Part shown: positions 47,184-56,950 of the stretch, piece by piece
Layout of the letters: each line of letters begins with the position of its first letter
Position numbering within the stretch: the first letter of the stretch is position 1
Assembly (NCBI RefSeq): GCF_001548375.1
Contig: NZ_AP017295.1
Coordinates: 4,932,501 to 4,996,500, forward strand
DNA: 64,000 nucleotides
Reading direction: 5' to 3'
Source of the DNA: Nostoc sp. NIES-3756
GTDB lineage: Bacteria > Cyanobacteriota > Cyanobacteriia > Cyanobacteriales > Nostocaceae
Position numbers and translations under genes: made by a program
Notes under the pieces: generated by a model
Told to the model about the DNA's origin: nothing
Database searches by the model: none
The model's input: the letters and a program-made list of their open reading frames with translations, nothing else

Positions 47184-47304
47184 GGTATACTCCCAGCAAA
47201 AGTATTATGATATTGATTTATGATTTGACAAAATTTGAGCATAGATATTCAGTCATATTTCACTACGCTCAACTTACTATCTATAAAACGTAGATAGTCG
47301 AATA

Positions 47305-48216
47305 TCATTGTTTATCCTCAGTATTAAAAGTATTTTCTTTTGAAGGTGGTAAAGATTTTTGTTCTTTTCCTGAAAGTTTTTTTGTTGAGTCTATGCTAAA
47401 TATCTCTGATGCTTTTTCAACAATAGCTTGTATACTCGATCCATCATCAAGAAGCTTTTCTATTTTTTCTTTACCGTTAGTTAATTCTTCAATTGTAGGA
47501 ATCCAAAATTGTTTTATATCTGGAATAACTCCCATTATGTCATAAACACTCGGTCGAATAAATAGAACTAGGCTGAGAAAAAATGCTTTAAATCTTTTAT
47601 ATGTAACATTGTTTTTATCATCGTTTTTTATCTTATTATCGATGATCAACAAATCAGTCACTAATGATTTAGCAGTTTTTTCTATTCCTTCAGTTCCATC
47701 AATAGAATATCGACGCAAGGCTTGTAATATATCTTCGATTTTATTAATTAAATAATTTTTTAATTCCTTAGATAAATTTGAATTTAATACTGTACTCCGA
47801 AGAGACTCAACCTCAACCTTAAGTTTTTCCAAGAAATCATTCTCTAGAAATACTGTACGATTTTGTACATGATAAAAGTTCGCTAGTAAATCTAGAACAG
47901 TCAGTACATTTCTATTTTCAATATAATCGGCGAAAATATTCCATTTTGCATTCCAAACATGATTCACTACAAAAAACTTATGTAGATCATGTATTGCTTG
48001 AATATATCTATCAACTTTTGGCAGATGATTTAATTTTATTGTTTCTTCTTCAGCTTTATTTAAAATTTCGTAAAAGTCTACAATATCTTTAGGTTCATTA
48101 TTAGGAAGGTTCATTGCATTTAATAATACAATTCCAGCCGATTGGTTTAAATTTTTAGAACGAATTGCTCCGTCGAGAATACTTTCGAGTAGTCTTAATG
48201 CGTTTGATTGGCTCAT
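47305..48216 (-). CDS. Orphan AT-rich gene inserted between ureB and ureC
   Basis: 303 residues, Asn/Lys/Ile-rich, unlike the other urease genes. Two parts are visible: an N-terminal helical region (LRLLESILDGAIRSKNLNQS, then FLEKLKVEVESLRSTVLNSN and LSKELKNYLINKIEDILQAL), a mid region with a hydrophobic stretch (FKAFFLSLVLFIRP, about 206-219), and a polar C-terminal tail. The middle helix pair, of the type L-x-x-E-V-x-x-L...SKELKNYLINKIEDIL...YSIDGTEGI, recalls a domain I have seen in small predicted bacterial membrane or defence-associated proteins, but I cannot name it. No urease-accessory motif is present. Coding is supported by length and consistent codon use. It sits in the middle of ureD-A-B-C on the same strand. 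Confidence 0.75.
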   Translation of the reverse strand: MSQSNALRLLESILDGAIRSKNLNQSAGIVLLNAMNLPNNEPKDIVDFYEILNKAEEETIKLNHLPKVDRYIQAIHDLHKFFVVNHVWNAKWNIFADYIENRNVLTVLDLLANFYHVQNRTVFLENDFLEKLKVEVESLRSTVLNSNLSKELKNYLINKIEDILQALRRYSIDGTEGIEKTAKSLVTDLLIIDNKIKNDDKNNVTYKRFKAFFLSLVLFIRPSVYDIMGVIPDIKQFWIPTIEELTNGKEKIEKLLDDGSSIQAIVEKASEIFSIDSTKKLSGKEQKSLPPSKENTFNTEDKQ

Positions 48217-48428
48217 TGTTCAATTTAATCAAATATACAAAGTTTTACTGATTAATTACCGCGCCTATGGTTAGCTAAATCTCATAGTTATGTTGGCTTT
48301 GCCAAAGTGAAAACGCAAGCGATTTGTATAGGGTAATAGCCTACGATGGGAGCGTATATTTTTGCTTAGGCACGATAGAAAATTAGCTAATATATTATAC
48401 CCTTCAACAAATAAGATTAAAATTGATG

Positions 48429-48740
48429 TTAAGTTTGTAATTCTCCATTCACCCTCCCATTAAACCCATAAACCCGACGACTACCAACCAAAGGAACCAA
48501 ACTCACTTCCTTCTCATCCCCAGGTTCAAACCTAACCGCCGTTCCCGCCGGAATATCCAAACGCATTCCTAACGCCAATTCCCTATCAAAATTCAAGGCA
48601 TTATTAACTTCATAAAAATGAAAATGGGAACCAACTTGAATTGGTCTATCTCCTGTATTTGCTACCAGCAATTTCACAGTATCACGACCAGCATTTAATT
48701 CAATTTCCCCGACTGGTGTAGTTATTTCCCCTGGAATCAT
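48429..48740 (-). CDS. ureB: Urease beta subunit
   Basis: 103 residues from the ATG at 48740, giving the standard MIPGEI start. A TTG at 48755 would add five residues without support. [35 protein letters not shown] and the [20 protein letters not shown] block are typical. The subunit packs UreA and UreC together. The stop of ureA lies 16 bases upstream, consistent with co-translation. Confidence 0.95.
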   Translation of the reverse strand: MIPGEITTPVGEIELNAGRDTVKLLVANTGDRPIQVGSHFHFYEVNNALNFDRELALGMRLDIPAGTAVRFEPGDEKEVSLVPLVGSRRVYGFNGRVNGELQT

Positions 48741-48756
48741 AATGAAAATTCTCAAA

Positions 48757-49059
48757 TTAACGAATAGGATTATGCACAGTTACTAACTTTGTCCCATCAG
48801 GAAAGGTGGCTTCAACTTGCACCTCATGCACCATTTCCGCTATACCTTCCATCACATCATCTCTTGTTAAAAGATTTGTGCCATAACTCATCAATTCCGC
48901 TACAGTGCGTCCATCTCTCGCACCCTCCAAAATAGCAGCAGAAATATAAGCAACAGCTTCTGGATAATTCAATTTCAAACCTCTATCCTTACGCCTTTCT
49001 GCTACTAAAGCGGCAGTAAAAATCAATAATTTATCTTTTTCTTGCGGTGTAAGCTGCAT
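48757..49059 (-). CDS. ureA: Urease gamma subunit
   Basis: 100 residues, the usual length. [40 protein letters not shown] and [20 protein letters not shown] are the family signature blocks. It is the first structural subunit of the operon, 38 bp after ureD. The inverted CGAATTACGAATTA repeat lies between ureD and ureA, so the two may be transcribed separately. Confidence 0.96.
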   Translation of the reverse strand: MQLTPQEKDKLLIFTAALVAERRKDRGLKLNYPEAVAYISAAILEGARDGRTVAELMSYGTNLLTRDDVMEGIAEMVHEVQVEATFPDGTKLVTVHNPIR

Positions 49060-49097
49060 AAATTACGAATTACGAATTACGAATTACGAATTATAAA
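49060..49097. repeat. TTACGAATTACGAATTACGA tandem repeat between ureD and ureA
   Basis: Four copies of the CGAATTA word in tandem. It is the inverted counterpart of the repeat at 41871-41905 and fills the whole gap between ureA and ureD. Confidence 0.85.
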
Positions 49098-49955
49098 TTA
49101 AACCTGCCATACTCTAGGTATACAGTCACCACGATGGAGAAAAGACACTCGTAGTAACTGCCAAACAACCGTAAACCAGTTTCTCACCTCAGATGTAGAA
49201 AGACCACGATATCGACACAAAAATCCATTTTGTAATTGCGTCACCCCAACTTCCCCCACACCGTCCCATAAATCCCGTGCTTTCTGCACAAATTCTTCAG
49301 TAACCGCACTACCTACCCAAACAAAACTACCGACTATCGGCTGTCCATTTAAGCCGTGTGAACTGTGGAAAACCCCCTCATTCCCAGGTAGCCATTGACG
49401 ATCTATCCACAAAGGAACACCTTCTTGGTAAACTTCCGTATGCGATCGCCATTCTCCTTGGTAAAATTTCTCTCCCCTAGCACTACGACCAAATCGCGTA
49501 ATTTCCCAACCTAAGAAATTCGCCCCAGTAGCTAATTTTACCCGTAAATCTTGGCGATAAATTGCCCCGTTAAATAAAATTGTTTCTTGCGGTAGCCATT
49601 CCAAACAAGCGCCCGCATCGATTTTAATATTAATAGTTTGCTTCGCCAGTAAACCATTACTGCGATATATTTTCCCGGCGGCGGCGCTAGTAATTAAAGC
49701 CTGTGCGTTGGGTTGGAGGTGGAAATTATAAGATAAGCGATCGCCTCCCACCACACCCCCAGCCGTGTGTAAAATCACACTATGGCAAATCTTATCTCCT
49801 TCTGGATAAAACGGACGCTGTACCTTTAGCGGTGCTTGCTGGTGATTGTAAATTAACCCGGTTGAATTGGAGCGATCGGCATAAACTAGGTCAAGCTTAC
49901 CATGCCACCCTTCTGTTACCTGTAAATTAGAAGCCATTTCTAATGATGCACTCAT
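49098..49955 (-). CDS. ureD: Urease accessory protein UreD (UreH)
   Basis: 285 residues. Typical blocks are GWHGKLDLVYADRSNSTGLI, HTAGGVVGGDRLSYNFHLQP (about 63-82) and CLEWLPQETILFNGAIYRQD. UreD forms the complex with UreF and UreG that loads nickel into the urease active site. UreE, UreF and UreG are not in the window, so they must lie elsewhere in the genome. It is first in the - strand order ureD-A-B-(orphan)-C. Confidence 0.93.
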   Translation of the reverse strand: MSASLEMASNLQVTEGWHGKLDLVYADRSNSTGLIYNHQQAPLKVQRPFYPEGDKICHSVILHTAGGVVGGDRLSYNFHLQPNAQALITSAAAGKIYRSNGLLAKQTINIKIDAGACLEWLPQETILFNGAIYRQDLRVKLATGANFLGWEITRFGRSARGEKFYQGEWRSHTEVYQEGVPLWIDRQWLPGNEGVFHSSHGLNGQPIVGSFVWVGSAVTEEFVQKARDLWDGVGEVGVTQLQNGFLCRYRGLSTSEVRNWFTVVWQLLRVSFLHRGDCIPRVWQV

Positions 49956-49989
49956 AACAAATTATCTCTATAAACCCTCTGTGTCCCTC

Positions 49990-50090
49990 CCTTCTCTTCG
50001 AGAGGCTGCGCCAACGGGTTCACCAGTCGCCTACGGAGGGAAACCCTCCTACAACGCTGGTTCACCGCGCTAACCTCCGCGTTCCTCTGC
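49990..50090. repeat. Dispersed GC-rich palindromic repeat, copy 2, upstream of ureD
   Basis: Shares the TTCTCTTCGAGAGGCTGCGC core with the copy at 25125-25230 and continues with palindromic CGGAGGGAAACCCTCC. It lies between the divergent ureD and the overlapped methyltransferase gene ends; no coding function. Confidence 0.75.
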
Positions 50091-50112
50091 GTTAAAAAAA
50101 AGATATAACTTC

Positions 50113-51399
50113 TCATCCCCTCTTTCCCAAAATCACGTAATCATCTAATTTATAATTTGACGAATACTTTTGACCAAAATACTTTTGTATAAGTGGAGTC
50201 ATATAAATTTGTTTTGGTAGAGTTTGTTCAGCAAATTTAGAAAACTCCGTAGCAGAGCAAGGATTTCTACTATCTCTCGAAGTTAAATATTGATACCATA
50301 CTAACTTTAATCCTAACTCTAACAAAAACTGATTTATGATATTTCTTTCCTTTTCTTGGTCTTCACTTAATTGACAATTATAAATCTTGAATAACTTCTT
50401 ATCTTGAATAATTAATAATACATAACCTTGGTCATTGAGTCCATTAGCAAATATTTCCTTATAATTATTATGTGCTTTAACCCTTGTATCCGCATCAGAA
50501 AAGAAGCAATGAGAAACCACAATAAAATCAAAAAATTTCTCTGGGACGCTACTAGCTTGTTTTTGCCAATTTAAGATGTCATTAGTCACAAATCGATAGT
50601 AAGCATTTATTGGTTTTGCCTGAGACTCTATATATTGTCGCCAAAACTGGAGTCCTCTGTATTGGAAGGTATCTTGTTTTTCTAAAGAGTAATAGGATAT
50701 ATGAATTTGTGGTAAAGTAACAAACTCATTCACACTTTGCAGAAGTAACGCCAAACCATAAGCAACTGTTCCCGGGCCTGCTGCAATATCAAGTATGTTC
50801 ATTTTATGATTGAGTAACCCATGCTGGTAGATGAGAAACCAAGCTAAATATAAACAGTAGACATTTTCTAGAAAATATTTCATAAAATAGACATGGGGTG
50901 TCAGACTATAACGATAGTCTGGGTCTTTTCCCCTCTTTAGATTATTAATATCATCTATAGCATCTGCTAATTTTTTAGATAATTGCTGTTCAGGAAATTT
51001 GCTAAATTCATCATTGATATAATCAACAAGTTGTGTTTCTAAATATTCAAATATTCTTTCTTCAATACCAGTTGCTTGAAGTTTATATTTATCATGTTGA
51101 ACTAAATTAAACGTTTGAGAGATAAAGTCGATAAAATCTGAACTAGGAGTTAATAGTAAGTCAGGCTTTGATTCTGGGATGACTGTTAACTGCTGCCTTA
51201 AATTGGCAATCTCATCTTGAGATTCCTGGGATAAACGCTCAAGTCGCAGTTTGTCTCTAAATAATTTCTCTAGCCAAGAAAACTTTGCACCCGATTTTTG
51301 AATTTCTTGTAATATTTTGACTGCATTTTTATTGTCACCACGACTCACAGCTAGCTTAAACTGCTGACTCCGCCACCAATTTGCGATAACATTACTCAT
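50113..51399 (-). CDS. Methyltransferase-like protein paired with the radical SAM gene
   Basis: 428 residues from the ATG at 51399 (a TTG at 51405 is also possible). The first 150 residues are charged and helical (FKLAVSRGDNKNAVKILQEI, then FEYLETQLVDYINDEF). The middle carries MNILDIAAGPGTVAYGLALL (about 227-246), a SAM-binding motif I, and FDFIVVSHCFF (about 297), the motif IV-like region of class I methyltransferases. It overlaps the stop of the radical SAM gene by a few bases, so translation is coupled. No family name is known to me for this combination. Confidence 0.75.
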   Translation of the reverse strand: MSNVIANWWRSQQFKLAVSRGDNKNAVKILQEIQKSGAKFSWLEKLFRDKLRLERLSQESQDEIANLRQQLTVIPESKPDLLLTPSSDFIDFISQTFNLVQHDKYKLQATGIEERIFEYLETQLVDYINDEFSKFPEQQLSKKLADAIDDINNLKRGKDPDYRYSLTPHVYFMKYFLENVYCLYLAWFLIYQHGLLNHKMNILDIAAGPGTVAYGLALLLQSVNEFVTLPQIHISYYSLEKQDTFQYRGLQFWRQYIESQAKPINAYYRFVTNDILNWQKQASSVPEKFFDFIVVSHCFFSDADTRVKAHNNYKEIFANGLNDQGYVLLIIQDKKLFKIYNCQLSEDQEKERNIINQFLLELGLKLVWYQYLTSRDSRNPCSATEFSKFAEQTLPKQIYMTPLIQKYFGQKYSSNYKLDDYVILGKRG

Positions 51400-52330
51400 A
51401 ACCAAAACCGTCTTTACCTTCTTTAATTTCTACATGAGGCAGCAGAGAAACCAACTTTTCTTTAAATTTGATATAGCTTGATTCTTCACTTTCATACCAC
51501 CAAGCATATTTTTGTTTAACTGTATTAGCTTCTTGGCGAGTTGAGGCTATAAGTGAGCGATTATGGCTAGGATGAAAATCTTGAATTACAATCCTATCAG
51601 CAATAGTGAGTTTATCAATAAAACTTGGTTCATCAGTTAGTAAAGTAGGAAGCAAAGGTGTGATAGTAATGGAAATTTTCGGGACAAAACCTTTGAAAGC
51701 ATCTATCTTTTTTTGAATTATGGAAATGGCATTAAACCTAGCTTTAATACTAGGCGATCGCGGTTCAAAATCTTTCCGTACTGACTCACTCCCAGTAGGG
51801 ATACTCATATTAATACGTAAGCGCTGAAATCGTTGTAAATAATCAATATCTCTCGTGATAATTGGACTGCGAGTTTGAATTACTAAAGTCGGTGTAGGAT
51901 GACCATTATCTCTAACCTCAAGCATCACCTCCAACAACCTCCGAGTTAGTCCATATTTAGACTCAAATGGCTGATAAGGATCTGTCACGCTACTCATATA
52001 AATCCGAGGAGGAGTTTGCGGATTTTTTGCATACCATTTATATAATTCCTTAGATAAAACCTCCTCAGCATTTTCTTTAAAAATTACCCAATTACCCCAA
52101 TCTTGGCGCATCTTATCATTGGGACTAAAAGCCGCAGCATAGCAATAACTACAACCGTATTGACAACCACGATAGGGATTTAATGTAAAATCATAAGCAG
52201 CAATAAAACCCGTTGCTTTTGTTAACAAAGATTTAGTTTGCTGTCCATAAACATTAGCGTTACCAAATTTTTCCCGAACTAATTTAGTCGGTTCATCTTC
52301 ACAGTAACCTTCATACCTGATTTTTGGCAT
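51392..52330 (-). CDS. Spore-photoproduct-lyase-family radical SAM protein
   Basis: 312 residues from the ATG at 52330 (MPKIRYEG). An in-frame start at 52396 would place an STRR repeat inside the protein, so it is not used. Cys56, Cys60 and Cys63 (YRGCQYGCSYCYAAAF) are the CX3CX2C iron-sulfur ligands. RIYMSSVTDPYQPFESKYGL, QTRSPIITRDIDYL and MSIPTGSESVRKDFEPRSPS are the SPL-family blocks. Only some SPL-family members repair thymine dimers; most cyanobacterial members are of unknown substrate. The overlapped methyltransferase-like gene suggests that the pair works on one target. Confidence 0.87.
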   Translation of the reverse strand: MPKIRYEGYCEDEPTKLVREKFGNANVYGQQTKSLLTKATGFIAAYDFTLNPYRGCQYGCSYCYAAAFSPNDKMRQDWGNWVIFKENAEEVLSKELYKWYAKNPQTPPRIYMSSVTDPYQPFESKYGLTRRLLEVMLEVRDNGHPTPTLVIQTRSPIITRDIDYLQRFQRLRINMSIPTGSESVRKDFEPRSPSIKARFNAISIIQKKIDAFKGFVPKISITITPLLPTLLTDEPSFIDKLTIADRIVIQDFHPSHNRSLIASTRQEANTVKQKYAWWYESEESSYIKFKEKLVSLLPHVEIKEGKDGFGYE

Positions 52331-52374
52331 TTTAAGTAGAAATATTGATGTATAGCAGAGGACAGCGAACAGTG

Positions 52375-52420
52375 AACATAACCTGACAACTGACAACTGA
52401 TAACTGATAACTGTTATACT
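52375..52420. repeat. STRR-type repeat at the 5' side of the radical SAM gene
   Basis: ACAACTGACAACTGATAACT and GATAACTGTTATACT words. It lies between the methyltransferase stop (52414) and the radical SAM start, overlapping the end of the methyltransferase frame. Confidence 0.75.
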
Positions 52421-53181
52421 GCTTCCCCAAGATGTACGCTAGTACGATAGACCATATAAACAAAACCTTGCTCATTACGAAACTGTTGATATAAATCTTG
52501 TAAATCAGCAACAGCTTGTTCGTATGCAGCACCTTCACGCGGGAGATATGATACACTCATCGCCCGACCAATTAAACCAGTTAAATCTAATTCTTGACGA
52601 TAAATAAATGTATACTCACGAATATTAGTAAAATGCGGAGTAGCTAACAAAGGTTCTACCGACTGCATCCTTGATTCTGCTGGGTGGTTATTGGAGGCTT
52701 GGCGGACTATGCGGCTATACTCTGCGGTTAACGCATCTTCCTGATCGCGGTTATTCCACACCACAGCCAACTGTCCCGATGCTTTGAGGATGCGGTGAAA
52801 CTCTAATAAAGTTGGTTCTGGGTTAAACCAGTGGAAAGCTTGAAAACAAGTAACCAAATCAACCGAATTATCAGATATTTGGGTAAATTCTGCCGTTCCC
52901 TGACGAAACTCTACTAATGGGTGAGGTTCAGCAGCTTCTCTCATTGCTGCATTTGGTTCAATCGCTATAACTCTCACACCACGTTCAGCTAATAAGCGTG
53001 AGGAAATTCCTGTACCTGCACCAATATCTGCGGCTACAACTGGCGAGGATAAACCTTCAATAATAGTATCAATAGCTGCGGCTGGATAGCTGGGGCGATA
53101 TTTTACATAAGCTTCAGCTCTATCGGAAAATCTATCCAGGGGGTTGAGGGTGTGTAGGGGTGTGGTGTCTGTTTCGCTCAT
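52414..53181 (-). CDS. Class I SAM-dependent methyltransferase
   Basis: 255 residues from the ATG at 53181; an upstream in-frame TTG at 53208 would add nine residues. FSDRAEAYVKYRPSYPAAAI (around 17-36) opens the domain, VVAADIGAGTGISSRLLAER (about 48-67) is motif I, RVIAIEPNAAMREAAEPHP motif II, and DLVTCFQAFHWFNPEPTLLE (about 107-126) the motif IV/V region. It resembles methyltransferase-domain family 11 proteins for small molecules. It is 84 bp from the radical SAM gene on the same strand but not overlapped with it. Substrate unknown. Confidence 0.88.
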   Translation of the reverse strand: MSETDTTPLHTLNPLDRFSDRAEAYVKYRPSYPAAAIDTIIEGLSSPVVAADIGAGTGISSRLLAERGVRVIAIEPNAAMREAAEPHPLVEFRQGTAEFTQISDNSVDLVTCFQAFHWFNPEPTLLEFHRILKASGQLAVVWNNRDQEDALTAEYSRIVRQASNNHPAESRMQSVEPLLATPHFTNIREYTFIYRQELDLTGLIGRAMSVSYLPREGAAYEQAVADLQDLYQQFRNEQGFVYMVYRTSVHLGEAV

Positions 53182-53332
53182 ATATGTTGCTGCAAAACTC
53201 AGAGTCAATCTTTAATATATGGGATTTGGCTTGTTGGCGTTCCACAAAGAGATATCATTTAGGCGATCGCACTAAAAGGTAAAAAGTTTAGTAAATATAT
53301 ACATCGAAAAATTACATAGGCGTTGCTTATAA

Positions 53333-53370
53333 AAAGCAGCTACTTTTTTGAGGTAGCTGCTTTCACATAT
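53333..53370. terminator. Strong bidirectional terminator hairpin
   Basis: AAAGCAGCTAC (53333-53343) and GTAGCTGCTTT (53353-53363) form an 11-bp stem with a 9-base loop. On - it is followed by TTTTTAT. It lies just past the stop of the Rpn-like gene at 53385 and ends its transcript. Confidence 0.85.
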
Positions 53371-53384
53371 CTGTGAATTTAACC

Positions 53385-54203
53385 TTAACTTTGCTGATTT
53401 AACCAAGCTTCTAAATCAGCGATTTGTGAAAAATCAAACAAAGCTTCGCCTAATTCTTCTAGCTGCTCTATTGATAATCCTCGAATATTTTGAATTAGTG
53501 ATGCGTTTACTTCGCCAAAACGCCGATTAATTTGACGTAATATCAAAGTTTCTTCACCCTGTTTTCTTCCTTGCTGCAAAATATCTTGATATATCACTGA
53601 CTCTTTCATGATGTCCTCCCGCAACAATTGACGAATCAAGTCTTTCTCAAACCGTAAACCTGCTAGAATTTCTGTGCAACCTGCAATATTTTGTCGTTCC
53701 TCCCTATCCGCAATTTTAGCCACTTGTTCAGCCACTTGGGTAAGCAGTCCTGATGGTGAGTTAGTTCGGGTTAAAGTTGCTAGCGGTAATAATGCAGGAT
53801 TTGCTAAAAATGCAGTTGATTCTTGCTCCCATAGACGGACTACTTGATATTTGTGAATGGTTGTGTCGTCTCGATATTTCTCAGTGAATACAACTTCGTT
53901 AGTTGTTTCTTGCAAAAAGATAACTACCTGCACTATAGAACATCGATATTGACGCTTTAACCTGACTGAATAATCAAGCATTCGGAAGTTAAGCGGCGGA
54001 TTTGATGTTGCTAGAGTTTGGAACTCAATATGTAAAATTCGATTAGCTGTCCGTAGAAATGTGACAGAATCAGCGCGAATTGCTTCAAGAGTCAATTCAG
54101 TTTTTAATACTTCAATTTGTTGTGCATCTATTCCCAGCAACCAGCGCACAAATTCTTGTGGATACTGTTCTGCTAAATATTTACAAGCGTTATCGTAACT
54201 CAA
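53385..54203 (-). CDS. Rpn/PD-(D/E)XK nuclease-family protein with DUF4351-like C-terminus (second copy)
   Basis: 272 residues. DNACKYLAEQYPQEFVRWLL (4-23) and RTANRILHIEFQTLA (about 51-65, E-x-Q core) form the nuclease-like domain, a middle region follows, and EETLILRQINRRFGEVNASL plus LIQNIRGLSIEQLEELGEAL match the DUF4351-like tail, with the RRFGEV signature. It differs enough from the protein at 44544-45476 to be an old paralogue. Function unproven. It has its own terminator. Confidence 0.83.
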   Translation of the reverse strand: MSYDNACKYLAEQYPQEFVRWLLGIDAQQIEVLKTELTLEAIRADSVTFLRTANRILHIEFQTLATSNPPLNFRMLDYSVRLKRQYRCSIVQVVIFLQETTNEVVFTEKYRDDTTIHKYQVVRLWEQESTAFLANPALLPLATLTRTNSPSGLLTQVAEQVAKIADREERQNIAGCTEILAGLRFEKDLIRQLLREDIMKESVIYQDILQQGRKQGEETLILRQINRRFGEVNASLIQNIRGLSIEQLEELGEALFDFSQIADLEAWLNQQS

Positions 54204-54476
54204 ATTTGATTTTTCTACTTAAGAATAGTCTTTAGTTTACTTGAATTTTGGTGAAAGATGAGGATTGTATTTACTACATCTTGTTTGTTTCACCTGGTTT
54301 GTATGAAGAAAATGCTTAATTGAAAAACCGTGTTGTTACGGGTTAAGACGTAAAAACGACTAAGTTATTCAAGTCTAAGCTTTTAGAATCTTTAAATTGA
54401 AATTAGTAAATTTACGGAGTCTACTTTTTACTGGTGATACATATAATTTTAATAGTAAATTAAGCGTAAAAATTAT

Positions 54477-54725
54477 ATGGCTACCATTTGGAATTTATTA
54501 AGTCTAATCAATTTTGTCTTAGCTCATCCTATTTCATCAATTATAGTTATGGTCATAAGCTTTTATCTCTTACGTAAAATTTTACTAAAAACTGAATTTT
54601 TAATTGACCAGATTCTTGATTTGATAGTTATTTTCCCTATAAATGCTACTAAGTTTCTTGGAAAAAATATATGGAATTTGTTCATTAGTCTATTTAAATC
54701 TCAGGATAAAGCTCCTAATAGTTAA
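54477..54725 (+). CDS. Tiny membrane protein of unknown function
   Basis: 82 residues, about half hydrophobic: NFVLAHPISSIIVMVISFYL (about 12-31) is one clear transmembrane helix, a second stretch ILDLIVIFPI is weaker, and the ends carry Lys residues (RKILLK, SQDKAPNS). Coding is supported by an ATG, 82 sense codons and a terminator 45 bases after the stop, but there is no strong ribosome-binding site. No known family is recognised. Confidence 0.5.
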   Translation: MATIWNLLSLINFVLAHPISSIIVMVISFYLLRKILLKTEFLIDQILDLIVIFPINATKFLGKNIWNLFISLFKSQDKAPNS

Positions 54726-54765
54726 CCGTTTTATTCATACATAACGTGGTTCATCAAAATAAAAA

Positions 54766-54800
54766 AAAACAGCCGCTTCTACAAAGGAAGCGGCTGTTTT
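54766..54800. terminator. Bidirectional terminator between the tiny membrane protein gene and groL
   Basis: AAAACAGCCGCTTC (54766-54779) pairs with GAAGCGGCTGTTTT (54787-54800), a 14-bp stem with a 7-base loop and A/T runs on both sides, so it can serve both + and - transcripts. It lies 23 bases past the groL stop on -. Confidence 0.9.
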
Positions 54801-54823
54801 TTCTCTTAACTGACTACAGAGTA

Positions 54824-56479
<1,656 letters not shown>

Positions 56480-56539
56480 TTAAATCAAGTGTTGTGTCAG
56501 TGGTCATTGGTCATTAGTCATTGGTATGACTACTACCAA

Positions 56540-56851
56540 TTAGCCAACGACTGCTAGAATGTCTTTTTCAGAAAGCAGTACGTATTCTTCTGTTCCGAGC
56601 TTTACATCAGTGCCAGCGTACTTGGAGTACAGCACCTTATCGCCAATTTTTACTTCCAACTCTTGACGGCTACCGTCGTCATTACGCTTGCCAGCGCCAA
56701 GGGCTACAACTTCACCTACTTGGGGTTTTTCCTTAGCGGTGTCGGGCAAATATAGACCACCTGCGGTCTTTTCTTCCGATGCGCTCACTTTCACGAAAAC
56801 GCGATCGCCTAAAGGTTTGACTGTCGATACACTTAAAGATACAGCTGCCAT
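56540..56851 (-). CDS. groS: Co-chaperonin GroES
   Basis: 103 residues from the ATG at 56851 ([20 protein letters not shown]); the in-frame TTG at 56881 lies in the CIRCE element and is not used. The mobile loop [18 protein letters not shown] (about 32-49) and [16 protein letters not shown] are intact. GroES caps GroEL. The CIRCE and K-box lie directly upstream. Confidence 0.97.
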   Translation of the reverse strand: MAAVSLSVSTVKPLGDRVFVKVSASEEKTAGGLYLPDTAKEKPQVGEVVALGAGKRNDDGSRQELEVKIGDKVLYSKYAGTDVKLGTEEYVLLSEKDILAVVG

Positions 56852-56868
56852 ATTTAATTTCTCCAGAG

Positions 56869-56895
56869 TTAGCACTCTCAACTCCTGAGTGCTAA
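56869..56895 (-). promoter_or_regulatory. CIRCE operator (HrcA-binding) upstream of groES
   Basis: Perfect match to the consensus: TTAGCACTC (56869-56877), 9-base spacer, GAGTGCTAA (56887-56895). It starts 17 bases upstream of the groES ATG, so HrcA bound there would block transcription or be in the leader. It marks the operon as heat-inducible by HrcA derepression. Confidence 0.95.
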
Positions 56896-56934
56896 TTTAC
56901 CGAAAATCATCCTAGCATGGCAATGTTTTAGTGT

Positions 56935-56950
56935 GTACGGGTTTCCGAAC
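56935..56950 (-). promoter_or_regulatory. K-box upstream of groESL
   Basis: On -, GTTCGGAAACCCGTAC fits the K-box GTTCGG-NNAN-CCNNAC, reported upstream of cyanobacterial groESL and tied to light response. It is about 40 bases upstream of the CIRCE element, in the same arrangement as in other Anabaena genomes as I remember it. Confidence 0.8.
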
